Of a stretch of DNA of 34,216 bases, positions 30,636 to 34,216 are shown in pieces. The DNA is from Saccoglossus kowalevskii (taxonomy: Eukaryota; Hemichordata; Enteropneusta; Harrimaniidae): assembly GCF_000003605.2 (NCBI RefSeq), contig NW_003133353.1, positions 216,288 to 250,503 of the forward strand, written 5' to 3'. Each line of letters starts with the position of its first letter. The first letter of the stretch is position 1. The notes beneath the pieces are model-generated. The model was not told the origin of the DNA. It saw only the letters and a list, made by a program, of their open reading frames with translations, and searched no databases. The position numbers were made by a program, and so were the translations under genes.

Positions 30636-33544
30636 TGTGATGAATTCTGATTGCCAAGTGTCTCAAATGGAAACAAAACCTATGGAAAGGTTATCCATGT
30701 TATTTTCAGAGACATGTAGCACAACAAGGATTATCTTGTGACCAGATTATTGATTTGACATTTTATCTCTGTGTACTGAAGTCAGATATCATTTCACAGC
30801 TTAAATATCTCTTTCAACGATAAAATAATTCTTGCCATGGTAATCTGATTTGTGTTACTGTAGATAATTTTGTGTTTTTGAATTAAGACAAGCAGAGATA
30901 CATGTTGTTAATTTGAAGTAAAACACAGAGAGTACTGGCAAATGTTGTTCTTGTAATACATGTATGTGTCATTGGTCGAGCACTTCTTGATGGCAAATAG
31001 GTACATTTAATTTAACAGATCTCTGCCCCCAGCACTACCACATTATTCAAATGCTATATGTGTGCACATGTCACAATTGTGCCAAAATGGTCACATGTCA
31101 CATGCTGAAATTGGATGACATTTAGGATGAGAACCTATAACACATGGCTCAGATAAAGTTGCTACATGTAGAACTTGGGATGGATATTTGTTGGGAAAAT
31201 AAGGATCATTCATTCACAATGCAACTGTCTTTATTTAAAAGTAAGATATTATTATTACAGCAGTGAAATCATTGTTAATATTTCTGAAAATACCAATGAA
31301 TATGGTGTCAACCAAATGCCCAGACTATATTAGTAACTGTAGTCATGTGACACAATTGACATGAGTTCGTTCCTTCCCTCAGCACACTGGGAAGATGAAA
31401 TCCAAAAGTTATCACTCCTGTATTCCCAGGCTTGAATCAATTTATGCATGACTTCTTCTGTTCACATAGTAGTCAGCAATAACATCTATGTATTTTTTCA
31501 GTGTACTGATTCATGAATGCACCATGAAATGGTGTTTCTTCAGCGTCACTATCACTATCAATGGGAATGGTACCAACACAATTTTTTGGCCAAATGATTT
31601 GCAACAATTCTCTTCGCCAAAAATGTTGATCCTAGTATTAATTAGTAGCGTCACTTAGTATATGTAAACTCATCATTGCAAATTTAATGCAAGAAAGGTA
31701 TCAATGTACTTATACATCAGGCAGGCAATTATAAGGCACCATGCTAAAATACTAGCAATGTAATTGTGAGTAGTTGTTTTATTTTATTTTTCAAACCAGA
31801 CCTAGATGTGATAAGAATGCCCACAATGTTTCATCACAATCATTCTTATGTTTTGCAACATGCCAGAAAACAAAAAAGCAAAAGCAGTGTTATGACAAGC
31901 TCTTAATGCAAATATCGACTCCTGAATAATTTAAGGGGTAAAGTAAGAAAAATATCCCATGTTTAATGTGTATACATATTAACTTGTTTACCAGTATTAG
32001 TTGCAAAAGTTAATGAGTGGGTGAGGTCTGAATTCAAATAAAATTATCAACAAGGTTGAATTTTACCATTTTCATTCAAAATATGGTAAATTAATCGATT
32101 CAGTTGTATGCAATGAGTGATGTCAGTGTTCAAATGCGATTGACTATCTGTATCAGTACAAAGGTCATGTGAATATTAAAACTGGATTATATAGGAATAG
32201 GATAACAATAACATTAAAACGAATGGTCTGGGGTAGTTCATGTATGTTCATAACAATTCACATTGTATCTTAATACAAAATGGCTACCAGTACTATTATA
32301 TTAATTATGTGTTTTCTTCAATCTTTTAATTCCATTTTACGCGCCCTTCTTTTAATTTTCTGTGGTCCTTTGCTAAGAAGGATAAACTACAAATTGTAAA
32401 AAATTGATCTGCCACTAAAATTAATCCAAAATAAATGAAAGGTTACAGTCTGGATGTGCTTTGGGTTGAGAAAAAGGGAATGTTTCCAATATTATGAGAA
32501 GAGGAGTTATAGAGGGTCAACCACCTGGTGTCAGTAAGCCTGGTTTATAGTTATCATTGACAAGTGTTTCTGAGGATCACTACTTCATACAAACATGAAC
32601 ATGTTTCATCAATACTAATGTTTTGGATTCCGTCTATATGCCTGTTTATTCGTGCGTGTACTGGACCAATCTAAATTGTTACAAGTCACAATGCACATCA
32701 ATTTGTTTTGGGTTGTAAGTTGCTACAAAGACAAATCACAATGGTCTACATGTGTACATCTATTTGTTTTTCATTTTATTGATCTTTGATTAGCTGGTGA
32801 TCATTTTTATCAGCAACAAAAAAACGCACAAAAACTATATTTTGATATGGCATCAACAATTTCTCTGGCATGCCTCAGCAAATTTCATTCAAAATTGGGA
32901 GGAAGTGAAATTATGACCATTTGAGGTCAAATTCTCGTGTTAGTTTTTCCGAACTTTGACGTCTTCATCTGTCTTGTAAGACAATCTTTCTGAATACCCC
33001 AAACATAAATATTGATAGCACTGTACTTTTTTCATTAGTGCCAGTGTTTATTTTGTCAAATTGTGAGCTTTAAGACAAATATTTAATGCTCTGTAGAATG
33101 TAAAATGTAGATTTTCACAACCAGTGTCTATTTTTAATAAATAATGTGGCTTCCAGCCCATTGTACTTACTGTCACATTAAGTCTTGACACACAAAAACA
33201 TTTTTTCCTCAATTGTGTTCACAGATATTTTAATTTATTGTGTATATTATGTTTCTGTTACTCTTTGTATTGGCATGGCAACTTAATCAATGTTTTAACA
33301 TCCATTATTAAAAAATATATATCTCTTTTATGAGATTTTTATTCTCAGTATTGATGACAGGTTGCTGCATTGTTGTCACGACAGTCTTTTCAGTTTTAAG
33401 ACTAATTGTACTGTTAAGTATATTTTAAATATATATTATAGCTGCAATTGTATTGAACTGAATCGTTGTCCTTATTTCTTACATCTATTCAAAGTACATA
33501 TTTGTTCAAAAAATATGTTTGATAGATCGCTCACTGGAAGTGCA
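30636..33544 (+). other. UNC13 intron 3, continued; nothing recognised
   Basis: AT-rich, without a further exon, array or RNA gene that I can support. Only small chance open frames. Confidence 0.6.
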
Positions 33545-34216
33545 TGGAGCTCTGACAATTAGGTTTGGTCATAATGGAGTTGAAGATGGCCATAGCAACA
33601 GTGTATGGAGCTGAAGATGGTCATAGCAACAGTGTTATGGAGCTGAAGATGGCCATAGCAACAGTGTATAGAGCTCTGACAATTAGCTTTGGTCATTATG
33701 GAGTTGAAGATGGCCATAGCAACAGTGTATGGATCTGAAGATGGTCATAGCAACAGTGTATGGAGCTGAAGATGGCCATATCAACAGTGTATAGAGCTCT
33801 GACAATTAGCATTGGTCATTATGGTGTTAAAGCTGGCCATAACAACAGTGTATGGATCTGAAGATGGTCATAGCAACAGTGTATGGAGTTGAATATGGCC
33901 ATAGCAACAGTGTATAGAGCTGAAGATGGCCATAGCAACAGTATATGGAGTTGAAGATAGCCATAGAAACAGTGTATGGAGTTCTGACAATTAGGTTTGG
34001 TCATTATGGAGTTGAAGATGGTTATAGCAACAGTGTATGGAGTTGAAGATGGCCATAGCAACAATGTATAGAGCTGAAGATGGCCATAGCAACAGTATAT
34101 GGAGTTGAAGATGGCCATAGCAACAGTGTATAGAGCTGAAGATGGCCATAGCAACAGTGTATAGAGCTGAAGATGGCCATAGCAACAGTATATGGAGTTG
34201 AAGATGGACATAGCAA
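33545..34216. repeat. 31-bp minisatellite with higher-order pattern, runs off window
   Basis: The unit is about 31 bp: GGAGTTGAAGATGGCCATAG then CAACAGTGTAT, with GAGCTG/GAGTTG alternatives. Every few units an insert TCTGACAATTAGGTTTGGTC followed by ATTATG appears (about 33551, 33678, 33798, 33984), giving a higher-order repeat. It continues to the last base of the window, so its length is unknown. The minus strand is free of stops over long parts. Confidence 0.95.

Noticed and set aside
33819-34211. 130-codon minus-strand frame with CCYGHLQLYT repeats
   Set aside because: Tandem 31-bp units in an intron; no start context or domain.

Overview
This is a eukaryotic, AT-rich, intron-rich and repeat-rich genomic window, with one assembly gap (17782-18674, all N). 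It is almost certainly from an invertebrate animal. The evidence is two recognisable animal genes with GT-AG introns, a decayed DIRS-type (tyrosine-recombinase) retrotransposon, and many minisatellites. An invertebrate deuterostome such as a hemichordate or amphioxus, or a mollusc, would fit. The species cannot be fixed from the sequence alone. There is no bacterial operon, CRISPR array or phage, and I found no convincing tRNA or rRNA gene.

Layout. Positions 1-5190 are intronic or upstream DNA of the first gene. They hold a modular family of dispersed and tandem repeats: 156-157 bp units, a palindromic AAGATGGC unit, and two nearly identical 630-bp direct repeats. Positions 5191-8261 (+) carry the last three coding exons of an RNF115/RNF126-like RING-H2 E3 ubiquitin ligase. 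One of its introns is almost entirely a 31-bp minisatellite. Positions 8262-12700 are 3' UTR and intergenic DNA. A 42-bp minisatellite (12715-13330) adjoins a broken DIRS-like element (about 13389-17705), with a gag-like region, reverse transcriptase, RNase H and the front part of a tyrosine recombinase. Beyond it lie a dispersed-repeat fragment, the gap, and more of the same minisatellite (19090-19440, 20535-20600). Positions 19441-24240 are intergenic with small repeats.

From about 24290 a promoter-like stretch leads into an UNC13 (Munc13) gene on the + strand. It contains a CTCF-like site, a perfect CRE octamer, a YY1 motif and short uORFs. Three small exons (24893-25605) encode the first 50 residues of the N-terminal C2A domain. 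The rest of the window is the beginning of a large UNC13 intron carrying a 49-bp array (29298-30635) and a 31-bp array that runs off the right edge.

The two genes are functionally separate: ubiquitin ligation, and synaptic vesicle priming. They lie head to tail about 16.6 kb apart, and both human counterparts (RNF126, UNC13A) are on 19p13, so an old linkage is possible. The most unusual structure is the RNF intron minisatellite. Its 31-nt unit has no stop in any forward frame and joins the upstream exon in frame. Nearly every unit also ends in an acceptor-like pyrimidine tract plus CAG/G. I saw no clear new biological system beyond this; the remainder is repeat biology and promoter candidates.
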